NCBI GenBank assembly: GCA_027064405.1
Contig: JAMOPP010000072.1
Coordinates: 1-13,412, forward strand
Source: Desulfurellales bacterium
GTDB lineage: Bacteria > Campylobacterota_A > Desulfurellia > Desulfurellales > Hippeaceae
Direction: 5' to 3'
Length of the DNA: 13,412 nt
A program made the translations under genes and the position numbers. The notes under the pieces are model-generated. The model saw nothing but the letters and a program-made list of their open reading frames with translations, searched no databases and was not told where the DNA came from. This document shows positions 5,760-13,412 of this stretch, one piece after another (position 1 is the first letter of the stretch; the number at the start of each line of letters is the position of its first letter).

Positions 5760-8700
5760 ATGAAAAAATTAATTAAAAAAGCAGCTATATTGCTTGCATT
5801 TTTAATTATCATTTTTGCAGGGGGTGCCTTTTCCGTGTGGCACCTCTTTCTTGATTCTATTATTTCTAACGAGATTCATAAGGCTATCAATATCACAAAA
5901 ACGGATAAAGATATAAATCTACTTATTGATAAAATAAATATAAATAAAAAATTTCCATATGTTTTACTATCCACAAAATCGGCAAAAATAAAATATAAAA
6001 ATAATTTTAGAATCGAATCTTATATCATAAAAGATAAAATAAATTTTCTTAGAGCAGTTGTTGCCTATCTTCTAAATAAAAGTTATTACGGTGATATACA
6101 TATTAATAAACTTAATGCCCATATTACAATAGATAAAGCCACAGGTGACAAATCTACCGTTATGCCCTTAAAAATATACCTTCCTTTTGATGCAGATATA
6201 AAAGATGCCCATATTGTGATTAAAAAAGGTAAAAATAGTGCTGTTTTGAAAGGCGGTATATCCGTAACGCAGTATCCTTTAGATATAAACAAGGTATATT
6301 TTAAAGGATTTGTAAATAATGCCAAAACAAGTTTTTCTGCAAGAATTCATAATAAAAATATAGCTATACAATTTAAAGCCAACATAAAAAATATCAATAA
6401 ATTCGGTGTTGATTTTATTAAGGGAGAAGCGAATATAAACAGCTTTAAAACAGTAGAATTTGATGCATCGTTAGATAATCTTTCTTACAAAACGATACAC
6501 ATAAAAAATCCGTTCATCGAAGGCTCTTGCAGTGTGACAAAAAACAGTGTGGAAATAAGCAAATTTACCTTGTTGTCCAATAATGGCTTTTCACTTAAAA
6601 CAAAAGGAAGAATTGATTTACACAATATAAAAAACAGCGAGTTTGATGGCAGTATTACCACTTCCTATATTGATACAAAACCTTTTATTGCATATATGAA
6701 AAACTCTGTATCTGATTATGTTTTGGGTGCTGTTATATCATTGAAAGATTTGAATTTTAAAGGTAAAGTTTTATCGCACAAATTTATTAAGAACGGAAAC
6801 ATATTAGTTAAATCTGCAAAATTTCGCTTCGATAAAAAAAGTTCATTTTTTGAACTTAAAGACTCAAAGGTTTTTATAAATGAAGAAAAAATTAAAATGA
6901 TAGGAAACGGACATTTTGATAAGATAACCTTTAAAGGTTCTAAAATTGTTGTTTATAGAACAAAGGGTTATTCGTGCGATATGGATTTAAGATATCAGGG
7001 TAAGGTCGGCAAACTTATTAGAATTTTTCTTGAAGAAAATGTTTTTTCAAAAAATGATTTAAAGGTGCTGGGAAAAACCGATTCTTTGAAAGGTGAATTT
7101 CAGGCTGATACAAAAATTAGGGGATACAGGTGGGCGGCTGAGCCTTATTTTGATTTTGATATCAATATAAAGTTAAATGGGGTTCAATTTAACAATTCAA
7201 ACATACCGAGTAAATTTGTTAAAACTTGGGGCGATGTTGAGATTAAGAGGGTTGTAAAATTCGGAGAAATAAAAGATTTTTATATACTCTTAAAAAATAT
7301 CAAAGCGAAGGGCTTAAAATCATCGGTGATAACGCCATATACTAAAATTTCGCTCTTTCCGAAGCTTTTTTTTGACAGCAGATTTAAAGTGGTTTTGTGG
7401 CATAAAAATTTTAACTACCTTGAGAATGCCTTAATCCGGCAAGATATATACAATAGCAAAATAGATTTTAATATTGATGGATTTTTTAAGGGAACTACTG
7501 ATAATTTCAAATATGGAGGATATATAACCGAGCATAATGCGGTTATAAGCGGTGCGGATTATAAAAAATGGAGTATCCGCACAAAAGGCGAGTTTCGTAG
7601 AGGCATATTAAATATAAACAGCCTCGATTTTAAGGCTGACGGAAATATGTTTTTGTCTGGAAGAATTAATACGAAAAATTTATCATATTCCGGCAATCTT
7701 AAAAGTAGCGATTTCAATTTATCATATCTCAATTATCTGTCTGAGAAAAAGTATATACCGTTAAAAAAGGCTAAACTAAAAGGCGTTTTGAAATTTTCAG
7801 GTCAAATGCAGGAATTAAAAAATATTGAAGGTACGGCATCAATACGAGACGGCGAAATTTCAGATAATATAAATAACATAAATGCCGTTGTGAATTTTAA
7901 CAAAACAAAAGCTACGATAAAAAACGGTGAGTTTGGGTTTTTTGGTAATAGGATAAATCTTAATGCTATTCTTTTTATAAAAAAACGAAGTAGTATTGTC
8001 GCAGATTTAAGTTCTAATAATTTTATTTTTAATTTTGATTCTTTGAAGACCGGCAAGGAAGATTATCGTATTGATATACCGCCGATAGATTTAGACATAA
8101 CTTTTAAGTGCAAAAATGTGACATTAAAAAAGAAACAAGTCTCTGTAAATCTTAAAAGAGCTTTATTAAAATTTTATAATGATAAAACCTTAAGTTATGC
8201 AAAATTTCACGCGTATGATTCGCTTTTTGACATTATTTTTCACAAGGGAAAGAATGTAAACATAAATATGAAGGATTATGTAATTTTTTCCTCTATTACG
8301 GATTCAAAAATGAAGAACAATCTTTTTAAATTAGACGCAAATCTTCAAACAAAAACTGTTGACAAAATAGAATTAAATAAACTTGCAGGGGATATAAAAA
8401 TCATTGCCAAACATGGAAGAATTAAGAAAGTTTCAAGTTTAACAAAAATTTTTAGTGCCACAAATGTGCTTGAACTTATTTTTGCTAAAACTAAAATTGA
8501 AAATGATATCTACTATGATAAAATAGTAGTTCCGCTTAAACTAAAAAACGGAATTGTGCGAACTGACAAGGTTGCAATACTTTATGGTAGAGACCTAAAC
8601 ATTTTTGCAGATGGTGAATATAATTTAGTAAATAATTTTATAGATATAGATACAACATTTACGACATTTAGAACTATAAATAAGATTATATCAAGTATCC

Positions 8701-8888
8701 CTATCGTAGGATGGATAATCGGAGGAAAAGAAAAAAGCTTTACCGGAATAAGTTTGAAAATTAAAGGTTATGTGGGTAAGGAAATATCAGTTAAACCTAT
8801 ACCTTTAAAAAGTTTGGGAAAGGGCGTTTTAGGGATAATAGAGAATACAATAACTTTGCCTTTGAGCATATTTGGAGTTAAAGAGTGA
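5760..8888 (+). CDS. AsmA/YhdP-like envelope protein (AsmA-like C-terminal domain)
   Basis: This large 1042-aa protein is anchored by one N-terminal membrane segment (about residues 8-32, AAILLAFLIIIFAGG); the rest is periplasmic. The body is a long series of beta strands with recurrent short patterns such as LKGVLKFSGQMQEL and FKGTTDNFKYGG, typical of AsmA-like and TamB-like proteins that form elongated grooved rods. The C-terminal part (about 976-1042: IPIVGWIIGG, then LKIKGYVGKEISVKPIPL and a hydrophobic end) matches the AsmA_2/YhdP-type C-terminus. In E. coli such proteins (YhdP, TamB, YdbH) move phospholipids between inner and outer membrane; the same role is inferred here. It starts four bases after the dsbC-like stop with no Shine-Dalgarno sequence, so it is probably translated by coupling. 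Its stop overlaps the metH start (GTGA). I cannot say which AsmA subfamily it is. Confidence 0.8.
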   Translation: MKKLIKKAAILLAFLIIIFAGGAFSVWHLFLDSIISNEIHKAINITKTDKDINLLIDKININKKFPYVLLSTKSAKIKYKNNFRIESYIIKDKINFLRAVVAYLLNKSYYGDIHINKLNAHITIDKATGDKSTVMPLKIYLPFDADIKDAHIVIKKGKNSAVLKGGISVTQYPLDINKVYFKGFVNNAKTSFSARIHNKNIAIQFKANIKNINKFGVDFIKGEANINSFKTVEFDASLDNLSYKTIHIKNPFIEGSCSVTKNSVEISKFTLLSNNGFSLKTKGRIDLHNIKNSEFDGSITTSYIDTKPFIAYMKNSVSDYVLGAVISLKDLNFKGKVLSHKFIKNGNILVKSAKFRFDKKSSFFELKDSKVFINEEKIKMIGNGHFDKITFKGSKIVVYRTKGYSCDMDLRYQGKVGKLIRIFLEENVFSKNDLKVLGKTDSLKGEFQADTKIRGYRWAAEPYFDFDINIKLNGVQFNNSNIPSKFVKTWGDVEIKRVVKFGEIKDFYILLKNIKAKGLKSSVITPYTKISLFPKLFFDSRFKVVLWHKNFNYLENALIRQDIYNSKIDFNIDGFFKGTTDNFKYGGYITEHNAVISGADYKKWSIRTKGEFRRGILNINSLDFKADGNMFLSGRINTKNLSYSGNLKSSDFNLSYLNYLSEKKYIPLKKAKLKGVLKFSGQMQELKNIEGTASIRDGEISDNINNINAVVNFNKTKATIKNGEFGFFGNRINLNAILFIKKRSSIVADLSSNNFIFNFDSLKTGKEDYRIDIPPIDLDITFKCKNVTLKKKQVSVNLKRALLKFYNDKTLSYAKFHAYDSLFDIIFHKGKNVNINMKDYVIFSSITDSKMKNNLFKLDANLQTKTVDKIELNKLAGDIKIIAKHGRIKKVSSLTKIFSATNVLELIFAKTKIENDIYYDKIVVPLKLKNGIVRTDKVAILYGRDLNIFADGEYNLVNNFIDIDTTFTTFRTINKIISSIPIVGWIIGGKEKSFTGISLKIKGYVGKEISVKPIPLKSLGKGVLGIIENTITLPLSIFGVKE

Positions 8889-11299
8889 GAAATTTTAGAA
8901 AAGAACTAAATGATAAAATTCTTATACTTGATGGAGCAATGGGAACCGAGCTGCAAAAGAAGCAGATTTTAAAAACCGGCGACTGTCCGGACTATTTGAA
9001 TATTACGCACAAACAGGATATAATGGAAATACACAAATCGTATATGGACGCCGGAGCGGATATAATTGTTACAAATACATTTGGAGCAAATAGAATTAAA
9101 CTTGACGAATTTGGATTGAAAGATAAGGTGTATGAAATTAATTATGGCGCCGTATCGCTTGCAAAAGAGGCTGTGGGTAGCAAATGTTTTGTGTCACTTT
9201 CCGTAGGCCCAACCGGTAAATTTATAGAACCTGTCGGAGATAAGAGTTTTACTTTTATAAAGGATGTTTTTAAAGAGCAGGTAAAGGGTGCGATAGATGC
9301 AGGTTGCGATCTGTTTTCTTTGGAAACTTTTATGGATGTTAAAGAGCTAAAAGCTGCTATTATCGGCATAAGGGAACTTAGTGATAAACCGATTATAGCT
9401 ATGATGACATTTGCAGAGGACGGAAGGAGTGTTCTCGGGACATCTCCGGAGGTTTTTGCTGTAATTTTTGAGTCTATGGATGTTGATGTTATAGGTGCAA
9501 ACTGCTCTGTGGGACCTGATAAGTTAAATGATTTTGTAAAGAGGATGGCTTTAATTACCGAAAAACCTTTAATTATACAACCAAATGCCGGAATACCTCT
9601 TCTTATTGACAATAAAACCGTTTTTCCGATTTCTCCTGAAGAGTTTGCTCAATATGCCGATGATTTTGCTCAATATGCTGCGATTGTGGCGGGATGTTGT
9701 GGCACATCACCGGAACATATTAGACTTTTAAGTGAAAAACTTTCGGGTAAGAATGTAAAATCAAGAAAAATTAAAAAAAACACAACGCTTGCGAGTAGGT
9801 CTGAAATAGTTGAGATAGGAACGGGAAACCCCGTTGTTTTCATAGGAGAAAGATTGAATCCAACGGGCAAAAAAAACCTTAAAAATCAGCTTAAAGAATC
9901 AAAAACAGGACTTTATCGAAAGGAAGCGATTACGCAGGTGGAGCACGGAGCAAAAGTACTTGATATTAATGTAGGAATACCGATGATTGACGAGGCATTA
10001 ATGATGAAGAAGTGTGTTTTGGCAGTTCAAAGCGTTGTTTCCGTGCCCTTAGTTGTGGATTCTTCTAACTATAAGGCTCTTGAAGAGGGTTTAAAAGCAA
10101 GTGACGGTAAGGTTCTTGTAAACTCGGTAAACGGTTCTCAAGAAAGCATGGATGCCGTTTTGCCCCTTGTAAAAAAATACGGTTCTGCATTTCTTGCTTT
10201 GTTGCTTGATGATACGGGAATTCCCGAAACAGCCGAAGGAAGAGTTGAAATATTGGAAAGAATAATTAAAGAGGCTGAGAAATACGGTATAAAACAGGAA
10301 AATATAATTGCTGATTCTTTGGCATTGACAGTAGGAAGTGATAAAAAAAGGGCTTATGAAACCTTGAGAACTATAAAGATTGTAAAAGAGAAATACGATA
10401 TACCGACAACCTTGGGATTGAGTAATGTGTCATTCGGTCTGCCTAATAGAACGCTTGTTAATTCATCTTTTCTTGCTATGGCGATTTATAACGGTCTTGA
10501 CAGTGCAATTGTTAATCCTTACGACAATCTTTTGTGGCAAATTAAATATTCAAGCGATTTAATAGTCGATAGAGATAGGGATGCTTCGATATATATAGAA
10601 AATGCGTCTGAAATTAGTTTAACAGGAACAAAAAACCTAAAATCTCAAAAAATAGAATCCGGATTTGAAGAGAATTCATTGGAAGATAGGTTGTTTATGT
10701 GTGTTGTTGAGGGAAACGAAGATGAAATTGTTGATTTAACTACACAAATGCTTCAAAAAACGGAGCCTTTAAATGTCGGAAATGAAGTTTTGATACCTGC
10801 ACTAAAAGTTGTTGGAGATTTGTATGATAAGGGAATATATTTTCTTCCGCAGATGATAAAATCCGCCAATGCGATGAAAAAGGCATTTAATAAATTAAAA
10901 GAGGTTATCAAGCAAAAGGGAGAAAAGCAAAAAGAAGGCAAAAGTATTGTTATTGCTACAGTAAAAGGCGATATCCATGATATAGGTAAAAACATTGTTT
11001 CCCTACTTCTTGAAACAAACGGTTTTGAAGTTGTAGATTTGGGAAAGAATGTCGAAGATGATACGATTATTAAAGCCATCGAAAAATATAATGCCGCTGC
11101 TGTGGGTTTGTCAGCGTTGATGACAACAACTATGATAAATATGAAATCCGTTGTAGATAAAATTAGAAAAAAGGGATTAAATGTAAAGATTATGATTGGC
11201 GGTGCTGCGGTCACGGAAGATTTTGCAAAAAAAATAGGCGCCGATTTTTATGCCAAGGATGCTATGGAAGCCGTAAGGATGGCAAAAGAGAATGTATAA
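8885..11299 (+). CDS. metH: Cobalamin-dependent methionine synthase without reactivation domain
   Basis: This 804-aa protein makes methionine from homocysteine using methyl-tetrahydrofolate and a cobalamin carrier. Domains in order: homocysteine-binding barrel (about 1-290; DGAMGTEL at 16-23; zinc ligands Cys207 in GANCS and Cys271-Cys272 in GCCGTSPEHI), pterin-binding barrel (about 315-575; FIGERLNPTGKKN, VLDINVGIP, PLVVDSSN), helical cap (about 597-680; FLPQM at 653-657) and Rossmann-type B12 domain (about 686-800) with the cobalt-ligand motif Asp696-x-His698-x-x-Gly701. The C-terminal AdoMet-binding reactivation domain of the roughly 1200-aa E. coli enzyme is absent, as in the short Thermotoga type. 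The stop is natural, since the next gene starts within this one's last codons. The start is a GTG at 8885 overlapping the AsmA-like stop, with GGAG seven bases upstream. No cobalamin riboswitch precedes it; it is transcribed with envelope genes. Confidence 0.93.
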   Translation: MRNFRKELNDKILILDGAMGTELQKKQILKTGDCPDYLNITHKQDIMEIHKSYMDAGADIIVTNTFGANRIKLDEFGLKDKVYEINYGAVSLAKEAVGSKCFVSLSVGPTGKFIEPVGDKSFTFIKDVFKEQVKGAIDAGCDLFSLETFMDVKELKAAIIGIRELSDKPIIAMMTFAEDGRSVLGTSPEVFAVIFESMDVDVIGANCSVGPDKLNDFVKRMALITEKPLIIQPNAGIPLLIDNKTVFPISPEEFAQYADDFAQYAAIVAGCCGTSPEHIRLLSEKLSGKNVKSRKIKKNTTLASRSEIVEIGTGNPVVFIGERLNPTGKKNLKNQLKESKTGLYRKEAITQVEHGAKVLDINVGIPMIDEALMMKKCVLAVQSVVSVPLVVDSSNYKALEEGLKASDGKVLVNSVNGSQESMDAVLPLVKKYGSAFLALLLDDTGIPETAEGRVEILERIIKEAEKYGIKQENIIADSLALTVGSDKKRAYETLRTIKIVKEKYDIPTTLGLSNVSFGLPNRTLVNSSFLAMAIYNGLDSAIVNPYDNLLWQIKYSSDLIVDRDRDASIYIENASEISLTGTKNLKSQKIESGFEENSLEDRLFMCVVEGNEDEIVDLTTQMLQKTEPLNVGNEVLIPALKVVGDLYDKGIYFLPQMIKSANAMKKAFNKLKEVIKQKGEKQKEGKSIVIATVKGDIHDIGKNIVSLLLETNGFEVVDLGKNVEDDTIIKAIEKYNAAAVGLSALMTTTMINMKSVVDKIRKKGLNVKIMIGGAAVTEDFAKKIGADFYAKDAMEAVRMAKENV

Positions 11300-12449
11300 A
11301 ATTTTGATAGTTGATGACGACGAACAGATGAGGGTTGCTCTGTGTGCTACAACCAAACATTTTGGATTTGAATCAAAATCTGTAAAAAACGGTGCTGAGG
11401 CTTTGAAGCTTGTAGCGAAAGAGGATTTTGATGTTATTGTAAGTGACTTAAAAATGCCCAAAATGGACGGCATTGAACTTCTTGAAAAGGTTAAAGAAAT
11501 AAAGGATATCCCATTTGTTATGATAACGGCTGTAGGGACCATACAAAACGCCGTTGAATCTATGAAACTTGGTGCTTTTGATTTTATACTTAAACCTTTT
11601 TCTGCCGAAACTTTTAAAAAAGTTATAGATCTTGCCATATCGCATAAAAATATATACAAAAATGCACACATAGTAGCTTCATCAAAGGCAAGGGATCAGA
11701 AGCATTTTGTTGTTGAGAGTCAATCTATGAATAATATTCTAAAAATTGCATCTAAAGTGGCTAAGACCGATGCTACGGTTTTATTAGCAGGAGAGAGTGG
11801 AACGGGTAAAGAGATGCTTGCAAAATATATTCATATCAACAGTCCGAGGCGCAATAAAAAATTTGTTGCTATAAATTGTGCTGCGATTCCAGCCAATCTT
11901 TTAGAAAGCGAGCTGTTTGGATATGAGAAGGGTGCATTCAGCGGAGCTAATAAAACACATCAGGGTAAATTTGAGCAGGCTAATCAGGGAACTTTGTTGC
12001 TTGATGAAATAACGGAAATGCCACTTGAATTGCAGGTGAAAATATTACGGGTTCTGCAGGAAAAGACCGTTGATAAAATAGGTTCCAAGACTCCCGTAAA
12101 TATTGATTTAAGAATTGTATGCACAACTAACAGAAATATTGAAGAAGAGGTAAAGAAAGGCAATTTTAGAGAGGACTTGTACTATAGAATTAATGTTTTC
12201 CCGATTAAGATACCACCTTTAAGGGAAAGAAGTGAGGATATTGAACCCCTGTCTATGTTTTTTCTAAAAAAATATTCTCAAAGATTTGGTAAAAATATAA
12301 CCTCGATATCGGAAGACGCCCTAAAAATTTTACAGAAATACAACTGGCCTGGAAATGTAAGAGAATTAGAGAATGTTATTGAAAGGTCAGTTGTTTTATC
12401 GGATTCAGATGTGATTCTAAAAGAAGATATATTTCTGCATAATCTGTAA
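11292..12449 (+). CDS. sigma54-dependent response regulator lacking a DNA-binding domain
   Basis: This 385-aa NtrC-family protein has a receiver domain (about 1-120): acidic pocket VDDDE at 7-11, phosphoacceptor Asp52, Thr79 and Lys101. An AAA+ domain follows (about 138-368): Walker A GESGTGKE (167-174), sigma54-contact loop GAFSGA (214-219), Walker B LLLDEI (235-240), arginine-finger region REDLYYR (293-299) and sensor II WPGNVRELEN (352-361). The protein stops at residue 385, about 20 residues after the AAA+ lid, so the Fis-type helix-turn-helix of the usual 440-480-residue regulators is missing. H. pylori FlgR and chlamydial CtcC, from memory 380-390 aa, have the same layout and activate sigma54 polymerase without specific DNA binding. 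It overlaps metH by 8 bp. The cognate histidine kinase and targets are not in the window. Confidence 0.9.
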   Translation: MYKILIVDDDEQMRVALCATTKHFGFESKSVKNGAEALKLVAKEDFDVIVSDLKMPKMDGIELLEKVKEIKDIPFVMITAVGTIQNAVESMKLGAFDFILKPFSAETFKKVIDLAISHKNIYKNAHIVASSKARDQKHFVVESQSMNNILKIASKVAKTDATVLLAGESGTGKEMLAKYIHINSPRRNKKFVAINCAAIPANLLESELFGYEKGAFSGANKTHQGKFEQANQGTLLLDEITEMPLELQVKILRVLQEKTVDKIGSKTPVNIDLRIVCTTNRNIEEEVKKGNFREDLYYRINVFPIKIPPLRERSEDIEPLSMFFLKKYSQRFGKNITSISEDALKILQKYNWPGNVRELENVIERSVVLSDSDVILKEDIFLHNL

Positions 12450-12451
12450 AT

Positions 12452-13003
12452 TTAATCGTTTAAATCAATATTTTCTGCTATATTCTGCAGGCATTGAGCT
12501 ACAAAAAGTATATGTTCACCCAAATCAACACCAAGTTCGTCTGCGCCTTTATTTATATCATTTCTATTTACGCCTTTTGCAAAACCTTTATCTTTCAACT
12601 TCTTTTTTATAGATTTCATTTTAAGATTTTTTAAGTTCTTTTCGGGTCTCACGAGTGCATACGCATACAAAAAACCGCTTAATTCATCAACTGCAAAGAG
12701 GGTTTTTGCCATTAATGTTGTCCTTGGTGTGTTTGTGTACTCAGCATGACCCATTATAGCCTCTATTATGTCATTATCCACACCTTTTTCTTTTAGAATT
12801 TCGGCGCCCTTGTAAGGATGATTTTCAGGATACCTTTCGTAGTCAAAATCATGAAGGAGTCCCGTTATACCCCATCTATCCGCATCCTCGTTGAATTTTT
12901 TCGCATAACATCTCATAGCAGCCTCTACGCACAATGCATGCCTTATCAGACTTTCGCTTTTCGTATATTCCTTTAATAATTTAAACGCATCTTCCCTATT
13001 CAT
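12452..13003 (-). CDS. HD-domain metal-dependent phosphohydrolase-like protein
   Basis: This is a 183-aa protein when read from the ATG at 13003. A GTG at 13009 is in frame, but it lies inside the ribosome binding site AAGGGG (13009-13014), which is correctly spaced (five bases) for the ATG. The HD-superfamily metal ligands are His22, His51-Asp52 (in LLHDFDYERYP), His86 (MGHAEYT) and Asp106 (FAVDELSGF). The HDFDYERYP signature with nearby NHPYKGAEIL is typical of a group of small stand-alone HD proteins annotated only as predicted hydrolases. Substrate unknown; nucleotides or phosphorylated small molecules are the usual class. The C-terminal part (about 125-183) is helical and basic at first (KNLKNLKMKSIKKKLKDKG). 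It runs convergent to the sigma54 regulator with only two bases between the stop codons, and lies 66 bp downstream of the aldehyde dehydrogenase gene, possibly with its own weak promoter. Confidence 0.85.
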   Translation of the reverse strand: MNREDAFKLLKEYTKSESLIRHALCVEAAMRCYAKKFNEDADRWGITGLLHDFDYERYPENHPYKGAEILKEKGVDNDIIEAIMGHAEYTNTPRTTLMAKTLFAVDELSGFLYAYALVRPEKNLKNLKMKSIKKKLKDKGFAKGVNRNDINKGADELGVDLGEHILFVAQCLQNIAENIDLND

Positions 13004-13008
13004 AATCA

Positions 13009-13014
13009 CCCCTT
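13009..13014 (-). promoter_or_regulatory. Ribosome binding site that fixes the start of the HD-domain gene
   Basis: On the minus strand this reads AAGGGG with five bases to the ATG at 13003. A possible GTG start at 13009 would overlap the site and is therefore disfavoured. Confidence 0.6.
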
Positions 13015-13050
13015 ATTTGCTATAAAATTTAAAAATTTTTTATATTTTGC

Positions 13051-13072
13051 GCACTTTATCGTCAGCACTTTA
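13051..13072. repeat. Short direct repeat at the end of the aldehyde dehydrogenase gene
   Basis: GCACTTTA occurs at 13051-13058 and again at 13065-13072, a period of 14 bp; the second copy includes the stop codon of the aldehyde dehydrogenase gene. On the minus strand the repeat lies just upstream of a weak promoter-like pair for the HD gene (CTGACG at 13065-13060, TATAAA at 13044-13039, spacing only 15 bp). It could be an operator or chance. Confidence 0.25.
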
Positions 13073-13412
13073 GTTTAGGTTAAACATAACCATCTTGATA
13101 TTTGTCATCTCGTCTATAGCAAAGCGCACGCCTTCTCTTCCTATGCCGCTCATTTTGTTTCCACCGTATGGCATATGGTCGACCCTAAATATCGATGTGT
13201 CGTTTATCATTACGCCACCAACGTCGAGATGCTCTATAGCGTAGTTTGCTTTCTTTATGTCGTTTGTGTATATACCGGCTTGAAGACCATAATCGGAATC
13301 GTTTACATGCTGAATGGCTTCTTCAAAATTATCGTATTCTACTATCGATACAATCGGAGCAAAAACCTCCATACACATAATGCGCATATCCTTTGTTGTA
13401 TTTCTCAAAACG
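13070..13412 (-). CDS. NAD(P)-dependent aldehyde dehydrogenase, C-terminal fragment (N-terminus beyond the right edge)
   Basis: The gene reads leftward and its frame is still open at the right edge, so only about the last 114 residues of a family usually 450-500 aa long are present. The visible part has the C-terminal aldehyde dehydrogenase landmarks: EVFAPIVSIVEYDNFEEAI (the usual E-x-F-G-P-V region with Ala for Gly), NDSDYGLQAGIYTNDI, the strand GGVMINDTSIFRVDHMPYGG, and the oligomerisation tail motif GNKMSGIGREG. The catalytic Cys and the Glu base are outside the window. The sequence around NDTSIFRVDHMP resembles the lactaldehyde or non-phosphorylating glyceraldehyde-3-phosphate dehydrogenase branch, but the substrate cannot be decided from this fragment. 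A TTG near 13408 could be misread as a start; the frame simply continues upstream. Confidence 0.9.
   Translation of the reverse strand, partial: VLRNTTKDMRIMCMEVFAPIVSIVEYDNFEEAIQHVNDSDYGLQAGIYTNDIKKANYAIEHLDVGGVMINDTSIFRVDHMPYGGNKMSGIGREGVRFAIDEMTNIKMVMFNLN

Noticed and set aside
5832..5848. TGGCAC followed by a T-rich stretch, resembling a sigma54 -24/-12 promoter
   Set aside because: The required GC of the -12 element is absent at the correct distance and the site lies inside the AsmA-like coding region.
8600..8884. Search for a cobalamin riboswitch or separate promoter in front of metH
   Set aside because: This stretch is the coding end of the AsmA-like gene; I saw no B12-box-like conserved core or convincing promoter there.
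9142..11671. Several minus-strand open frames of 66-164 codons
   Set aside because: They are mirror frames of the metH and sigma54-regulator genes, whose domains are fully explained on the plus strand.
12450..12465. Inverted repeat ATTTAA-TCGT-TTAAAT between the convergent genes, as a possible bidirectional terminator
   Set aside because: The stem has only A-T pairs and no U-run follows it, so it cannot be supported as an intrinsic terminator.
13021..13044. AT-rich palindrome-like stretch downstream of the aldehyde dehydrogenase gene
   Set aside because: It is low-complexity A/T sequence without a G-C stem, so it is not a credible terminator.

Overview
The window is about one third G+C by eye and comes from a diderm (Gram-negative-type) bacterium. 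Three predicted lipoproteins with lipoboxes, a periplasmic DsbC/DsbG-type thioredoxin-fold protein and a large AsmA/YhdP-like envelope protein show this. The mix of genes would fit Deferribacterota, Desulfurellales or other Campylobacterota, or a neighbouring low-GC proteobacterial lineage. I cannot fix the taxon from this sequence alone. No rRNA, tRNA, CRISPR array, insertion sequence or phage gene is visible.

Layout. (1) Positions 1-4455, leftward: five tightly packed genes for exported proteins. In transcription order they are a COG3014-type lipoprotein, a YcfL-type lipoprotein, an LpoB-type lipoprotein (penicillin-binding protein activator family), a 452-aa exported protein, and a FlgT/CsgG-like protein that runs off the left edge. 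(2) Positions 4456-4927: a 472-bp divergent regulatory region. It holds two good sigma70-type promoters back to back, an inverted repeat between them, and a leader of about 310 nt before the leftward operon. That leader carries a possible 31-codon ORF and a hairpin. (3) Positions 4928-12449, rightward: a four-gene operon whose genes touch or overlap. They encode a DsbC-like protein, a 1042-aa AsmA-like protein, a short cobalamin-dependent methionine synthase (MetH without its reactivation domain), and a sigma54-dependent response regulator that ends without a DNA-binding domain. (4) Positions 12452-13412, leftward and converging on that operon: an HD-domain phosphohydrolase-like protein and the C-terminal end of an aldehyde dehydrogenase cut by the right edge.

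How they fit together. The leftward operon looks like an outer-membrane or periplasmic assembly of unknown exact job. YcfL and LpoB are also neighbours in E. coli, where LpoB stimulates PBP1b, so a link to peptidoglycan synthesis is a reasonable inference. The rightward operon starts with two envelope-biogenesis genes, then continues into methionine synthesis and signalling, and no functional link is obvious. The points most worth following up are the sigma54 activator without a helix-turn-helix domain, the MetH without reactivation domain, the module that seems shared by the last two proteins of the leftward operon, and the long structured leader of that operon.
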